A DNA stretch of 64,000 bases from Bacteroidales bacterium (GTDB lineage Bacteria; Bacteroidota; Bacteroidia; Bacteroidales; F082), in the NCBI GenBank assembly GCA_024400425.1, contig JAKSMV010000001.1, positions 1 to 64,000 of the forward strand, given 5' to 3'. Shown one piece after another: positions 17,603 to 26,777 of the stretch. Both the position numbers and the translations under genes were made by a program. A model generated the notes under the pieces. The model was given only the letters and a program-made list of their open reading frames with translations, searched no databases and had not been told where the DNA came from. The first letter of the stretch is position 1, and every line of letters starts with the position of its first letter.

Positions 17603-18448
17603 ATGAAAAAGACACTTGTTTCAATGTTGGCCATAGCCCTGTTGGGTGGCTCGATTGGCAGCCTGAAGGCTCAGACTACCGATATCAAGCCTCCGATGAA
17701 CAGCATCGTCGCGGCACAACAGCAGCTTATCGTTGATAAGGCTCCATCTCCACTTCCAGAGATTCAGGAATCCAATATCATGTGGAAGAAGACCATCATT
17801 CGTGAAATCGACTTCCGCCAGAAGATTAATCAGGTGTTCTATTATCCTATCAATCGTACTGAAGATTGGGCCAATCTTGTCACAGTGCTCTACGATGGAA
17901 TCCAGAGCGGCGATATTACTGCCTATCGCGTTGAAAACAACATTGACGACATGGTCACTCCATTGACTCGTGACGACTTTGAAAAGGCTTCTACGAAGAT
18001 TGGTGACCCGCCCGTCATTTGGAAAGATGGCGAAGAAGTGCCTAACGAAATCGCCTTCAAGGACCGTATCCTGAATGTGACTCGTTTGAGAATCAAGGAA
18101 GACTGGTATTTCGACAAGAAATTGTCGCAGTTCCTTGTCCGTATCATTGCCATCAGCCCTATCATTGTTGAAGAAGATGGTCTTTCACAGCCTTGCTGGA
18201 TCCCTTACGATACACAAACCCGTAAGGTTCTGGCTACTTCCTTCGCCTTCAACCGTAACAATGCTGCTGCACGTCTTACCTATGACGAAATCTTCCAAAA
18301 GCGTATCTTCGATAGCTACATCGTCAAGGAAGAAAACAACTACGACCGTTACATCAACTCCTATGCTTTCAATATTGATGCTCTTTACGAATCGGAACGC
18401 ATCAAGAACGAAATGTTCGATTTCGAACAAAGCCTTTGGGAATATTGA
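17603..18448 (+). CDS. gldN: T9SS ring protein GldN/PorN
   Basis: 281 residues with a signal peptide (MLAIALLGGSIGSLKA). Family landmarks are ESNIMWKKTIIREIDFRQKI, NRTEDWANLVTVLYDG, LRIKEDWYFDKKLSQFLVRI and a Tyr/Glu-rich end. GldN binds GldK to build the periplasmic ring that docks with GldM. Last gene of the T9SS operon, closed by the terminator at 18473. Confidence 0.95.
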   Translation: MKKTLVSMLAIALLGGSIGSLKAQTTDIKPPMNSIVAAQQQLIVDKAPSPLPEIQESNIMWKKTIIREIDFRQKINQVFYYPINRTEDWANLVTVLYDGIQSGDITAYRVENNIDDMVTPLTRDDFEKASTKIGDPPVIWKDGEEVPNEIAFKDRILNVTRLRIKEDWYFDKKLSQFLVRIIAISPIIVEEDGLSQPCWIPYDTQTRKVLATSFAFNRNNAAARLTYDEIFQKRIFDSYIVKEENNYDRYINSYAFNIDALYESERIKNEMFDFEQSLWEY

Positions 18449-18472
18449 TTTGACGAAGGTAAAAATCATGAG

Positions 18473-18501
18473 AAAAGGACATCCGCAAGGGTGTCCTTTT
18501 T
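18473..18501 (+). terminator. Terminator of the T9SS operon
   Basis: AAAAGGACA / TGTCCTTTTT around a 10-base loop. Confidence 0.85.
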
Positions 18502-18529
18502 GTTTGGATTTGGTTGCGAAAAGACAACA

Positions 18530-18556
18530 AAAAAAGCAGCAGAACTCTGCTGCTTT
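18530..18556 (-). terminator. Terminator of tRNA-Pro
   Basis: On the minus strand AAAGCAGCAGA and TCTGCTGCTTT form a perfect stem followed by a T run, immediately downstream of the tRNA. Confidence 0.8.
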
Positions 18557-18560
18557 CGCG

Positions 18561-18634
18561 TCGGAGCGGCCGGACTCGAACTGGCGACCGCTTGCACCCC
18601 ATGCAAGAATGCTAGCCAACTGCACCACGCCCCG
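18561..18634 (-). tRNA. tRNA-Pro(GGG)
   Basis: Cloverleaf on the minus strand: acceptor CGGGGCG / CGCTCCG with discriminator A; D-stem GTGC/GCAT; anticodon stem CTTGC/GCAAG with loop ATGGGGT, anticodon GGG; T-loop TTCGAGT. CCA is not encoded. Reads Pro codons CCC/CCU. Confidence 0.9.
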
Positions 18635-18729
18635 ATTTGCGCTGCAAAGATAGGAAGGTTTTTCCAATTGGCAACCATTTCAACAAAATATTTTATTTTT
18701 GCAAACTGAATGGTCATTAAGAAATCGGC

Positions 18730-18870
18730 TTGCTTCGGCTTCCCTTCGGTTCCGCTCAGGGAGCGACTCAGGAAGCAGTTCAGCATCCCACAAAGTCCCA
18801 AGTCAAAAAAGTCCAATCGTCCCTAAGTCCCCAAGTCCCCAAGTCCCTAAGTCTAAATGTCCCTAAGTCA
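18730..18870 (+). repeat. Composite repeat: GC-rich element plus period-8 array, copy 2
   Basis: Starts TTGCTTCGGCT, contains GCTCAGGGAGC and CAGCATCCCACAAAGTC, then period-8 units GTCCCTAA, GTCCCCAA (twice), GTCCCTAA, GTCTAAAT and GTCCCTAA. The same composite order occurs before the TonB receptor gene (33298-33400). A CAACA-rich leader joins it to the trxB ATG. Here only the GTCC orientation is present, without the GGAC half. Confidence 0.8.
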
Positions 18871-18917
18871 AACAAATAACTCAACAGCAAACAACTCAAC
18901 AAATAACAATCAACAAT

Positions 18918-19859
18918 ATGGAACACATTGAATGCTTAATTATCGGTTCAGGACCAGCTGGTTACACTGCCGCTATCTACACATGCCGCGCCGACGTGAA
19001 AACCGTTGTTTACGAAGGTATCCAACCTGGCGGTCAATTGACCCAAACCACTGAAATAGAGAATTTCCCTGGCTATCCACAAGGTGTGAAAGGCCCTGAC
19101 ATGATGGACGAAATCCGTCAGCAAGCCGAACGCTTTGGTGCTGACATCCGCATGGGTGAAGTCACCGCTATCGATGTCACTCAACGTCCTTTCAAAGTGA
19201 CAACAGAATATGATGGCGAACTTCTGGCTGACAGCATCATTGTTTCGACTGGTGCCTCGGCTCGCTATCTCGGCTTGCCTTCTGAAGACGAGTTTAAGGG
19301 TGGTGGCGTCTCGGCCTGTGCCACTTGCGATGGTTTCTTCTATAAAGGCAAGGATGTTGCCGTTGTTGGTGGTGGCGATACCGCTTGCGAAGATGCCACT
19401 TATCTGGCAAAACTTTGCAACAAAGTGTATCTCATCGTCCGTCGTGATGTGCTTCGTGCCTCGAAAGCGATGCAACATCGTGTGCTGAATACGCCTAACA
19501 TCGAAGTGCTTTGGAAACACCAAACCAAGGAACTCTTCGGCGAGCAGCAAGGCTTCATGAAGAAACTGAAAGGCGCAGTGCTCTATCATAGCGAGACAAA
19601 AGAAGAACGCACCATCAACGTCGATGGATTCTTCGTTGCCATCGGTCATATTCCGAATACGGGCATTTTCAAGGGCATTCTCGACATGGATGAAGAAGGC
19701 TACATCATCACCAAGCCGAAATCGACAGCTACCAATGTGGAAGGCATATTTGCCTGTGGCGACTGCCAAGACCGCACTTACCGTCAGGCTATTGTGGCTG
19801 CCGGAACGGGTGCCATGGCTGGTATCGAAGTTGAAAGGTATCTGTTAGCCAATAAATGA
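18918..19859 (+). CDS. trxB: Thioredoxin-disulfide reductase
   Basis: 313 residues. FAD-binding motif GSGPAGYTAAIY at residues 10-21, the redox pair CATC (Cys134/Cys137), the NADPH-binding loop GGGDTACEDATYL, and the second FAD motif GIFACGDCQD near the end. It reduces thioredoxin with NADPH in the cytoplasm, supplying thiol-redox balance and electrons for peroxide defence. Its stop overlaps the next start by 4 bp (ATGA), so it is translationally coupled to the GSCFA gene. The leader contains the composite octamer repeat. Confidence 0.96.
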   Translation: MEHIECLIIGSGPAGYTAAIYTCRADVKTVVYEGIQPGGQLTQTTEIENFPGYPQGVKGPDMMDEIRQQAERFGADIRMGEVTAIDVTQRPFKVTTEYDGELLADSIIVSTGASARYLGLPSEDEFKGGGVSACATCDGFFYKGKDVAVVGGGDTACEDATYLAKLCNKVYLIVRRDVLRASKAMQHRVLNTPNIEVLWKHQTKELFGEQQGFMKKLKGAVLYHSETKEERTINVDGFFVAIGHIPNTGIFKGILDMDEEGYIITKPKSTATNVEGIFACGDCQDRTYRQAIVAAGTGAMAGIEVERYLLANK

Positions 19860-20803
19860 TACTGCAAACACAACTGAACATTCAACCAATGGAGCATACC
19901 ATCGCTTATGGTGATGGTGTGCTCTTTTTGGGTTCGTGCTTTGCCGATGAGGTGGGCACGCTTTGCAAAGGCTTGGGATTTGATGCCCAAGTCAATCCTT
20001 TTGGAGTGTTGTTCAATCCGGCAAGCATTGCGCAATCGGTTGAACGGCTCGGCAGCGGAAAGGGATTTGTCCATGACGAGGTGGTTGCTGTTGACAAAGA
20101 TTGCTACTGCACTTTTTCGCATAATACGAGGTTCTGGCGGACTTCCGAAACCGAGCTGCTTGATGATATCAATCGTGAACTGAAATCGCACAGCGGGTTC
20201 TTTTTGGGCGCAAAATGGGTCGTAGTGAGTTTGGGCACCTCGTGGGTGTATCGCCATAAGGAAAGTGGGATGGTTGTCTCGAATTGTCACAAGTTGCCTT
20301 CACAGAGATTTGAGCGTGAGTTCATGACCATTGAAGATTCGATAGCTTGCCTTTCATCCATGGTCTCAAAGCATCCTGATAAGTATTTCATCTTTACCGT
20401 TTCGCCATTGCGGCATTTGAAGGACGGACTCCATGAGAACCAGTTGAGCAAGTCGGCTTTGCTGTTGGCCGTAGATGCGGTTTGCAAGCGATTCGCTAAC
20501 GCCTATTATTTTCCTGCTTACGAAATCATGAATGACGAATTGCGTGACTATCGTTTTTATAAGGAAGACATGATACATCCCACAACGCAGGCTGTCCAGT
20601 ATATTTGGGAAAGATTTGTTGAGTTTGCCGTTAATCCGTTGGAAATGCCAGCGATGAATAAAGCGTTGGAATTGAAGCAAATGCTTCATCACAAGCCGTT
20701 GTTTCCCGAAAGCGAAGCCTATCGCAAGTTCGAGATAATGCGCGATAAGAAGTTGTATGAGTTGCGGGAATGCTATCCTTTAGTGAGGATAGAAAACCTA
20801 TAG
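19856..20803 (+). CDS. GSCFA domain protein (SGNH-hydrolase-like)
   Basis: 315 residues. The name-giving motif reads LFLGSCFADEVG near residue 24, followed by NPFGVLFNP and HNTRFWR. A later EDMIHPTTQAVQYIWERF segment fits the Asp/His block of SGNH-type esterases. GSCFA proteins are common in Bacteroidota, and no substrate is established. No signal peptide is apparent, so it is probably cytoplasmic. It overlaps trxB by 4 bp at the start, and its stop overlaps the convergent nrdG stop region by 6 bp. Confidence 0.85.
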   Translation: MILQTQLNIQPMEHTIAYGDGVLFLGSCFADEVGTLCKGLGFDAQVNPFGVLFNPASIAQSVERLGSGKGFVHDEVVAVDKDCYCTFSHNTRFWRTSETELLDDINRELKSHSGFFLGAKWVVVSLGTSWVYRHKESGMVVSNCHKLPSQRFEREFMTIEDSIACLSSMVSKHPDKYFIFTVSPLRHLKDGLHENQLSKSALLLAVDAVCKRFANAYYFPAYEIMNDELRDYRFYKEDMIHPTTQAVQYIWERFVEFAVNPLEMPAMNKALELKQMLHHKPLFPESEAYRKFEIMRDKKLYELRECYPLVRIENL

Positions 20804-21301
20804 CGAAATCTGTTTTGTGCTTTCGGCTGTTTGAGATTGTTTGCGGAATCGCTCAGTGATGTCTTTGATACGGCCGTCAGCCAAACGTTTCATCATGCGT
20901 TGGTTGGTGGTGGCTGAGTCGAGTGGACCGAGTTTTTCGTCATATTTCCCTAATTTGATGTAGTCGAAGGTCTCGGCGTGGAATGCGTCGGGTAGTTCGT
21001 TCTTGCCTGAATACCATGCGGTGTGAAGGTCCTTGTAGGCGCTTTTCACGTGCATGGCGAGGTTGGCGATGTCGTAAGGTGCGGCATCACCACCCATAAA
21101 GCAAACGCAAGTGATGCCCGATTTGTATCTCTCGATGAGTTGGTCGAGCGATTTCTTGTCGAGCACGTCACCAATGTCTTCCCAAAGGTATTTGCTGTGG
21201 CAAAATGGGCAATGGTTAGGGCAGTTGGAGATGTTGATGGCAAGGGTCACCTCATCAGGAACTTCCTGAAAAACTATATCAAAATTAGCGTATTTAAGCA
21301 T
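20798..21301 (-). CDS. nrdG: Anaerobic ribonucleotide reductase-activating protein (radical SAM)
   Basis: 167 residues. The radical-SAM cluster motif is CPNHCPFC (C-x3-C-x2-C), followed by GGDAAPYDI, a variant of the usual GGE motif, and a C-terminal region without further Cys clusters. NrdG reductively cleaves S-adenosylmethionine to install the glycyl radical on NrdD. ATG 21301 was chosen because it starts the conserved MLKYANFDIVFQEVPDEV; longer in-frame starts fall inside nrdD. It follows the nrdD stop by 8 bp and forms an operon with it. Confidence 0.93.
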   Translation of the reverse strand: MLKYANFDIVFQEVPDEVTLAINISNCPNHCPFCHSKYLWEDIGDVLDKKSLDQLIERYKSGITCVCFMGGDAAPYDIANLAMHVKSAYKDLHTAWYSGKNELPDAFHAETFDYIKLGKYDEKLGPLDSATTNQRMMKRLADGRIKDITERFRKQSQTAESTKQISL

Positions 21302-21309
21302 AAAAAATG

Positions 21310-23424
21310 TCAATCCATCTTTCCGTAGAATCTTCTGTGGGCTTCTTCCTGACGTGCTTCTGAGAAGTTGCTGATGCGTTTCAGATAGCCAATGATACGT
21401 GTCAGATAGTCGATGTTGTGGCTGTGGCACTCGGGGCATTCTTTGAGGTAGCGCTTGTCGATGTGTCCGCAGTCGTTGCAGATGGTGTTCGGAATGTTAA
21501 AGGTAAAATAGTTGCAGCCTTCGCGGGCGGCCACTTTCAGAAGTTGGCGATATTGTGGCTGACTCAGATGTTCCTCAAGATTCATGTGCAAAGCTGAGCC
21601 ACCGGTAAGGTGTTTGATGTATTTTTCGCCGTGCAGACGGAATTTGTCCAAAATGTTGGTGTTGGGGTCTTCGACGATGTAGAAATAGCTGTTGTAGCAA
21701 TCGCGATGTACTTCATAGCCGTCTTCTTGGTCCCATTTGGCATGTTTCACGCCGACGTTTTCGGCAGGAATCATCTCGCAGTTGAACATCAGTTCTTTCG
21801 AGCGGTATTTCTTGTTGTAAGTCTCGATGAGGCCCAACACGTCTTGCACGAATTTCTCGTATTCTGGGTTGTCGCTGATGTCGATCTTGAGATATTCGGC
21901 GGCTTCCACCAAACCGTTCACGCCGATGGTAAGGTATTGTCGTGACATGTTGATATAGCCAGCATCGAACAGCGGCAACATGCCTTTGGCCTGTAGGTTT
22001 TTCAGGTTTTCGTTGTAGCAGATTTGCACTTTGTGGCACAAATCGACGATTTCCTCGAGTAAGGTGAGGTAGTGCATGTTGTTGCGCTCGGCGTATTGGA
22101 TGCAGCGGTTCAGGTTGATGGTGAGGACGCTCTTCGAGCCTGTCGAGACGCCACCGGCACCGAGGGTGTAGCTGAATCCGTTGTCTTGAATCTCGTTGCG
22201 CAGGCGGCAGCACGACGACAATGAGTCGGCATTGTCGCTCAGATAGGTGAAGAAGGAGTGACCTTCGGCATACATCTCAGCAGTGAAGTCGCCCCATTCC
22301 TGGTCGATGACATCTCCATCTTTCGAGAGCAGAGCCATGGTCTCAACTGGGAAGGTCAGCACGGCACGCTGGCGTTCGGCATTGAACCATTTCATGAAAC
22401 GTTTTTGAAGCCAACTTAGCGACTCCCAATCGGGTTGGGTGCCATCAGGGAAGTAGAAGTTGCCAAAGAGTGACTGGAAGTAATTCTTGTCGTAGTAGGC
22501 GATGTTCCAGAACACCGATTGGTAGTTGCGTGCACCGGCAGGTTGGTTGAGCGAATAGACGATTTGCTGGAAGCAGTCGGTGATGACCTTGTCGATGGTG
22601 CGGCCTTTCTTCGAGAAATCGACTTTCTCGTCGGCACGCTTGTAGTAATCTTGGCCGTATTCCAACCCGATGAAATAGTTCATATACATCAGGAACTCAG
22701 GGGTAGCGCAGGCGCCCGAGAGTTGTGACGACACCATGAATACCATATTGATGAAGCCGCCACAGAACGAACGTAGGTTGGTGGGAGCGGTTGAATTGCC
22801 GCCCAATGGCTTGGTGCCTTCCAGCAGCCATGGATACATGGTGATGGAAGCGCAGTAATTGGCCAGCGAAGTCTCGTCGTTCTTGTAGATGAAGTGGTTG
22901 TTGAGCAGATACATGTAGCGGTCGGCCAGCTCTTTGCCATAGACTTCTTTGATGCGGTCGGTGAGCAAGCGGCGGTTGATGCGGATGAAACTCGACTTGG
23001 GCAACTCGCCAATCAGCGTGGCGATGTTTTTCTTCTCCACATTGGCGTTGGCATCGTATTTCGATCCGGTGGCAGCATTCGAAGCATTGCAGTAGTTGCT
23101 CAGGAAGTCGATTTTCTCGCGGATTTCGCGGTCTTCGCTGTGCTTTTGGCGGTAGAGGATGTAATTCTTCGCCACGGTGTAATACTGTTCGGCCATCAAG
23201 GCGGTCTCCACTTGGTTTTGGATTTCTTCGACCGTGATGCCGTTGGTGATTCTTACTCTGCTTAGGATGGAATTCAGGTCTTCATCGGTGGCATAAAACC
23301 CCGAAGCTAAGAAGGCTTTACTGATAGCTATCTTGATTTTTTCAACCGAAAAGGATTCTTCTTGTCCGTCTCTTTTTTTGATGAATAGTCCGCCGTTACT
23401 CATAGTTAAAATGCTCGTTTTCAA
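21310..23424 (-). CDS. nrdD: Anaerobic ribonucleoside-triphosphate reductase (class III)
   Basis: 704 residues. The ATP-cone begins FIKKRDGQEESFSVEKIKIA, a long barrel domain follows, and the C-terminus has a Zn site (CNDCG and CPECHS) and the glycyl-radical loop RIIGYLKR with the radical Gly near 679. It makes dNTPs from NTPs only without oxygen, which marks the host as anaerobic or facultative. Start 23424 is given; an ATG at 23403 (MSNGGLF) is equally plausible. A consensus -7 box lies upstream (23449-23456). Confidence 0.95.
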   Translation of the reverse strand: MKTSILTMSNGGLFIKKRDGQEESFSVEKIKIAISKAFLASGFYATDEDLNSILSRVRITNGITVEEIQNQVETALMAEQYYTVAKNYILYRQKHSEDREIREKIDFLSNYCNASNAATGSKYDANANVEKKNIATLIGELPKSSFIRINRRLLTDRIKEVYGKELADRYMYLLNNHFIYKNDETSLANYCASITMYPWLLEGTKPLGGNSTAPTNLRSFCGGFINMVFMVSSQLSGACATPEFLMYMNYFIGLEYGQDYYKRADEKVDFSKKGRTIDKVITDCFQQIVYSLNQPAGARNYQSVFWNIAYYDKNYFQSLFGNFYFPDGTQPDWESLSWLQKRFMKWFNAERQRAVLTFPVETMALLSKDGDVIDQEWGDFTAEMYAEGHSFFTYLSDNADSLSSCCRLRNEIQDNGFSYTLGAGGVSTGSKSVLTINLNRCIQYAERNNMHYLTLLEEIVDLCHKVQICYNENLKNLQAKGMLPLFDAGYINMSRQYLTIGVNGLVEAAEYLKIDISDNPEYEKFVQDVLGLIETYNKKYRSKELMFNCEMIPAENVGVKHAKWDQEDGYEVHRDCYNSYFYIVEDPNTNILDKFRLHGEKYIKHLTGGSALHMNLEEHLSQPQYRQLLKVAAREGCNYFTFNIPNTICNDCGHIDKRYLKECPECHSHNIDYLTRIIGYLKRISNFSEARQEEAHRRFYGKMD

Positions 23425-23448
23425 ATTTTTGTCATTTTACCAATGACT

Positions 23449-23456
23449 AGTGCAAA
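23449..23456 (-). promoter_or_regulatory. -7 box TACCTTTG of nrdDG
   Basis: On the minus strand the sequence GTACCTTTGC matches TAnnTTTG, about 25 bases before the ATG. I saw no palindromic NrdR box next to it. Confidence 0.6.
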
Positions 23457-23540
23457 GGTACGGCAATTTATCAATTCGGATTTCGGATTTCAATCCATTT
23501 ATTTATCAACAAAATTATCAACAATCTAATCGCTTGATTT

Positions 23541-23556
23541 GTGTATTTTTGCAGAT
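23541..23556 (+). promoter_or_regulatory. Promoter region of rnr
   Basis: GTGTATTTTTGCAG contains a TATTTTTG -7 box, with TTGATTTG just upstream. The 181 bp between nrdD and rnr is a divergent promoter region. Confidence 0.5.
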
Positions 23557-23605
23557 TGAAAGAAATAAATAACGACAAAAACCAACTAAAATTTGTCTGA
23601 ACATT

Positions 23606-25807
23606 ATGGCAAAGAAAAAGAAAATCGAAAATAAACTCAGCACTTTTACGAGTGTCATTTTAGGCATTTTTGCTGACGATCCTTTCCGCCCGAAGAATTA
23701 CAAGCAGGTCTGTAAAGTGATGGGCATCAAGGACCAGGCGGGGAAAGATGTGGTATATAATTTGCTCATCGACTTGAAAGACAAAGGCTTGCTCGCTGAA
23801 GAACGGCCTTTTAGTTATGTGATGAGTGCTGCGGGCTTGGCGCAATTTGGCCCGAAGAAGCAATATGTTGAAGGCACTGTTGAGATGAAATCGACGGGCA
23901 AGGCTTATGTGATTCTCGACGATGAAGATGGCGAAGACATTTTCATTGCCTCGAACAATACGGGCAAGGCTTTGCATGGCGACCGCGTGCGTGTGGCGAT
24001 GTTCCCCAAGCGCGGCAGCAAGAAGCCGGAAGGTGAAATCGTTGAGGTCTTGGAACGCCGGCATGTCGATTTCGTGGGTGTGCTGAACATTACGCGAGGC
24101 TATGTGTTTGTCCGCCCCGATGTGGAGTATATGCCTGTGGATATCTTCATCCCGAAAGGCGAGTTGCATGGTGCCAAAGACGGGCAGAAGGTGATTGCTC
24201 ATCTGGTGGATTGGCCTGACGGTTCGGGCAACCCGTTTGGCGAAATCACGCGCGTGTTGGGCAACCCTGGCGAGAACGATGTGGAGATGGAATCCATCCT
24301 TGCTGCGCATGAATATCCGATTGATTTTCCAGAAAATGTGGAAAAAGAAGCTGCAAAGATTCCTGTCAGGATCAAGACAGATGAGATAAAGAAACGTCGC
24401 GATTTCCGCGAGGTGTTCACCATCACCATCGACCCGGCTGATGCCAAGGACTTTGACGATGCCATCTCGTTGCGCAAGTTAGACAACGGCCATTGGGAAG
24501 TGGGTGTCCACATCGCCGACGTGTCGCATTATGTCCGACCAGGTTCGGCCATCGACCAAGAGGCTCTCAGTCGTGGAACCTCGGTTTATCTTGTTGACCG
24601 CACCATCCCGATGCTGCCCGAAAAGTTGTGCAACAATGTGTGCTCGTTGCGCCCCGACGAGGAAAAGCTGACATTCTCGGTAGTCGTCGAAATGGACGAC
24701 GATGCCAACATTTTCAACCATTGGATTGGCAAGACCATCATCAAGTCGTGCCGCCGCTACACTTACGAAGAGGTGCAGGCCATGATTGAAGGAGGCGAAG
24801 GCGACTATAAAGATGAGATATTGGTATTCAATAGTTTGGCCACCAAGTTGCGCGAAAAACGCATGGCAGCCGGCAGCATCAATTTCCACACGGAAGAGGT
24901 GAAGTTCATCCTTGACGAAAACAAGAAGCCTATCGACACCTACGTGCGAGAGCAAAACGAATCGCATGAGCTGATTGAAGACTTCATGCTGATGGCCAAC
25001 CGCACGGTGGCTGAGACCTTTGGCAAGCCCGACAGCAAATGGAAAAACTACACCTTTGTGTATCGTGTCCACGACGAGCCGAATCCCGAAAAGCTGAACA
25101 AGTTCATGCTGCTCATCTCGCGTTTGGGCTACACGATGGACATCAGTTCGCGCAGCAAGTTGGTGTCGTCCTACAACAAGCTGTTTGCCGATGTGGAAGG
25201 CAAGGGCGAGAAGAACCTCATCGAATCGGTGGCGGTGCGCACTATGGCCAAGGCCATTTACACTACCGACAACATCGGTCACTATGGTTTGGCCTTCGAT
25301 TACTATACACACTTCACTTCTCCGATTCGCCGTTATCCCGACTTGTTGGTACATCGTCTCATTGAGCGTTATCTGATTGAGAACCAAGGCTCAGCCGACA
25401 AGAAGGAATACGAGGAAATGTGCTTGCACAGCTCGGAAATGGAAAAGCAAGCCGAAGAGATGGAACGCCAATCGGTGAAATACAAGCAGGCCGAATACCT
25501 GAAAGACAAGATTGGCCAGGTGTTTGAAGGCTTGGTGTCGGGCGTGAGTAAGTGGGGCTTGTTTGTCGAGTTAAAAGACAGTAAGTGCGAGGGCTTGGTG
25601 CGTTACGAAAACTTGCCTGGCGATTACTATTATCTTGATGAAGACAATTTCCGCGTCATCGGTGAAGACACTGGCCATGTCATCCAGTTGGGCGACGAGG
25701 TGAAGGTGGTCGTCAAGGCGGTCGATTTGTTCAAGCACAAGATGGACTTCGAGATGCTCCCCGATCTCTCGATGATGAAACGGAAGCCCAAAAATAAACG
25801 CCGTTAA
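23606..25807 (+). CDS. rnr: Ribonuclease R (3'-5' exoribonuclease)
   Basis: 733 residues. Order: N-terminal winged-helix (residues about 10-70), cold-shock OB domains, the RNB catalytic domain with the Asp cluster DPADAKDFDDAISL, and a C-terminal S1 domain (VSGVSKWGLFVELKDS) ending in a short basic tail KRKPKNKRR. It degrades structured RNA and takes part in rRNA and tmRNA-linked quality control. The RNB motif segments HYGLAFDYYTHFTSPIRRYP and VHRLIERYL are intact. Transcribed alone from a divergent promoter. Confidence 0.96.
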   Translation: MAKKKKIENKLSTFTSVILGIFADDPFRPKNYKQVCKVMGIKDQAGKDVVYNLLIDLKDKGLLAEERPFSYVMSAAGLAQFGPKKQYVEGTVEMKSTGKAYVILDDEDGEDIFIASNNTGKALHGDRVRVAMFPKRGSKKPEGEIVEVLERRHVDFVGVLNITRGYVFVRPDVEYMPVDIFIPKGELHGAKDGQKVIAHLVDWPDGSGNPFGEITRVLGNPGENDVEMESILAAHEYPIDFPENVEKEAAKIPVRIKTDEIKKRRDFREVFTITIDPADAKDFDDAISLRKLDNGHWEVGVHIADVSHYVRPGSAIDQEALSRGTSVYLVDRTIPMLPEKLCNNVCSLRPDEEKLTFSVVVEMDDDANIFNHWIGKTIIKSCRRYTYEEVQAMIEGGEGDYKDEILVFNSLATKLREKRMAAGSINFHTEEVKFILDENKKPIDTYVREQNESHELIEDFMLMANRTVAETFGKPDSKWKNYTFVYRVHDEPNPEKLNKFMLLISRLGYTMDISSRSKLVSSYNKLFADVEGKGEKNLIESVAVRTMAKAIYTTDNIGHYGLAFDYYTHFTSPIRRYPDLLVHRLIERYLIENQGSADKKEYEEMCLHSSEMEKQAEEMERQSVKYKQAEYLKDKIGQVFEGLVSGVSKWGLFVELKDSKCEGLVRYENLPGDYYYLDEDNFRVIGEDTGHVIQLGDEVKVVVKAVDLFKHKMDFEMLPDLSMMKRKPKNKRR

Positions 25808-25820
25808 GACATAAAACGGC

Positions 25821-25847
25821 TTGATTCATTAAGAATACCTATTTTTG
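25821..25847 (+). promoter_or_regulatory. Promoter of BACON lipoprotein gene 1
   Basis: -33 TTG of TTGATT (25821) and -7 TATTTTTG (25840-25847). The same promoter is duplicated in front of the second gene at 26722-26748, with one base changed between the boxes. Confidence 0.75.
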
Positions 25848-25876
25848 CAAATCATAATTAATCAAAACAATTCAAT

Positions 25877-26701
25877 ATGAATAATCTACGAAAACTTTTA
25901 CCGGTTCTTCTTCTCGCTTTTGTCGCTTTTGCCGCATCGAGTTGCAAGAAAGACAAGATTGAAGTCTCACAGCATAATTTGTGGTTTGGTGCCGATGGAG
26001 GCTCGCAAACCATCGAAGTTACTGCCACATACGGTTGGAGAATCCAGGAAAACAGCGATTTTGATTGGTTCACCGTTACGCCCACGAGTAGTGATGAGAA
26101 CCATTCCACAATCACTATCAATGTTGAGCCGTTGGATGCTGCAGCAGAGGGCTATAGGAATGGTCATATTTCGATTCTTTCGCCAAAGGGCGGTGCCCAA
26201 ATCGTGGTGCTCATTTCGCAAGGCGAGGTTGAGTTCAGCAGCATCTATAATCTTGTGTTCGGTGTCACGAAAGAAGAACAATGGAATACTGACTATTTTG
26301 GCCTAATGATTGAAGACAGCTATAAGTGCTTCGAATTCGATCCTTACGACACCACTACGGGCTTCTGGATGTATTTCTTTGAGGATAGTACTGGCGTTCA
26401 GGTAGATAGGTATCGCTTTGACACGACAGAGTATTTCAGGTTTTACTATACATATGACATTGCTACTAGAAAACTCGAATATAGTTTCCAACTTGAAGAT
26501 GGGACCATTGAATACTATAATCCAACCATTATTACTGCTACTCCAGATCTTTTCCGCTTCGAGCATGAGTATAAGCCCAACTACTGGGAACGTTCCGACA
26601 TGAAGAAAATCGGTACTATTGACCCAGCCAAGAAGGCTGCATTGCTTAACCGTGCCGTGAAGAAACGTAAGGAAGCAGGCCCAGTGTTCCCTATCAAGTA
26701 A
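25877..26701 (+). CDS. BACON-domain lipoprotein 1 of a tandem pair
   Basis: 274 residues. Lipoprotein signal with Cys in ASSCKKD, then a BACON domain (residues about 30-115): VSQHNLWFGADGGSQTIEV, ATYGWRIQE, WFTVTPTSS and NGHISILSP. BACON domains are Ig-like modules of Bacteroidota surface proteins, often glycan- or mucin-related. The C-terminal part (YFGLMIEDSYK ... GFWMYFFED ... PDLFRFEHEYKPNYWERSD) is not assigned. The first ~134 codons are identical in DNA to the next gene, a middle segment (about residues 152-195) differs strongly, and the end is again similar. Confidence 0.8.
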   Translation: MNNLRKLLPVLLLAFVAFAASSCKKDKIEVSQHNLWFGADGGSQTIEVTATYGWRIQENSDFDWFTVTPTSSDENHSTITINVEPLDAAAEGYRNGHISILSPKGGAQIVVLISQGEVEFSSIYNLVFGVTKEEQWNTDYFGLMIEDSYKCFEFDPYDTTTGFWMYFFEDSTGVQVDRYRFDTTEYFRFYYTYDIATRKLEYSFQLEDGTIEYYNPTIITATPDLFRFEHEYKPNYWERSDMKKIGTIDPAKKAALLNRAVKKRKEAGPVFPIK

Positions 26702-26721
26702 TCGTTTTTAGAATAAACGGC

Positions 26722-26748
26722 TTGATTCATTAAAAATACCTATTTTTG
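26722..26748 (+). promoter_or_regulatory. Promoter of BACON lipoprotein gene 2
   Basis: Duplicate of the promoter at 25821-25847: TTGATT and TATTTTTG (26741-26748). Confidence 0.75.
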
Positions 26749-26777
26749 CAAATCATAATTAATCAAAACAATTCAAT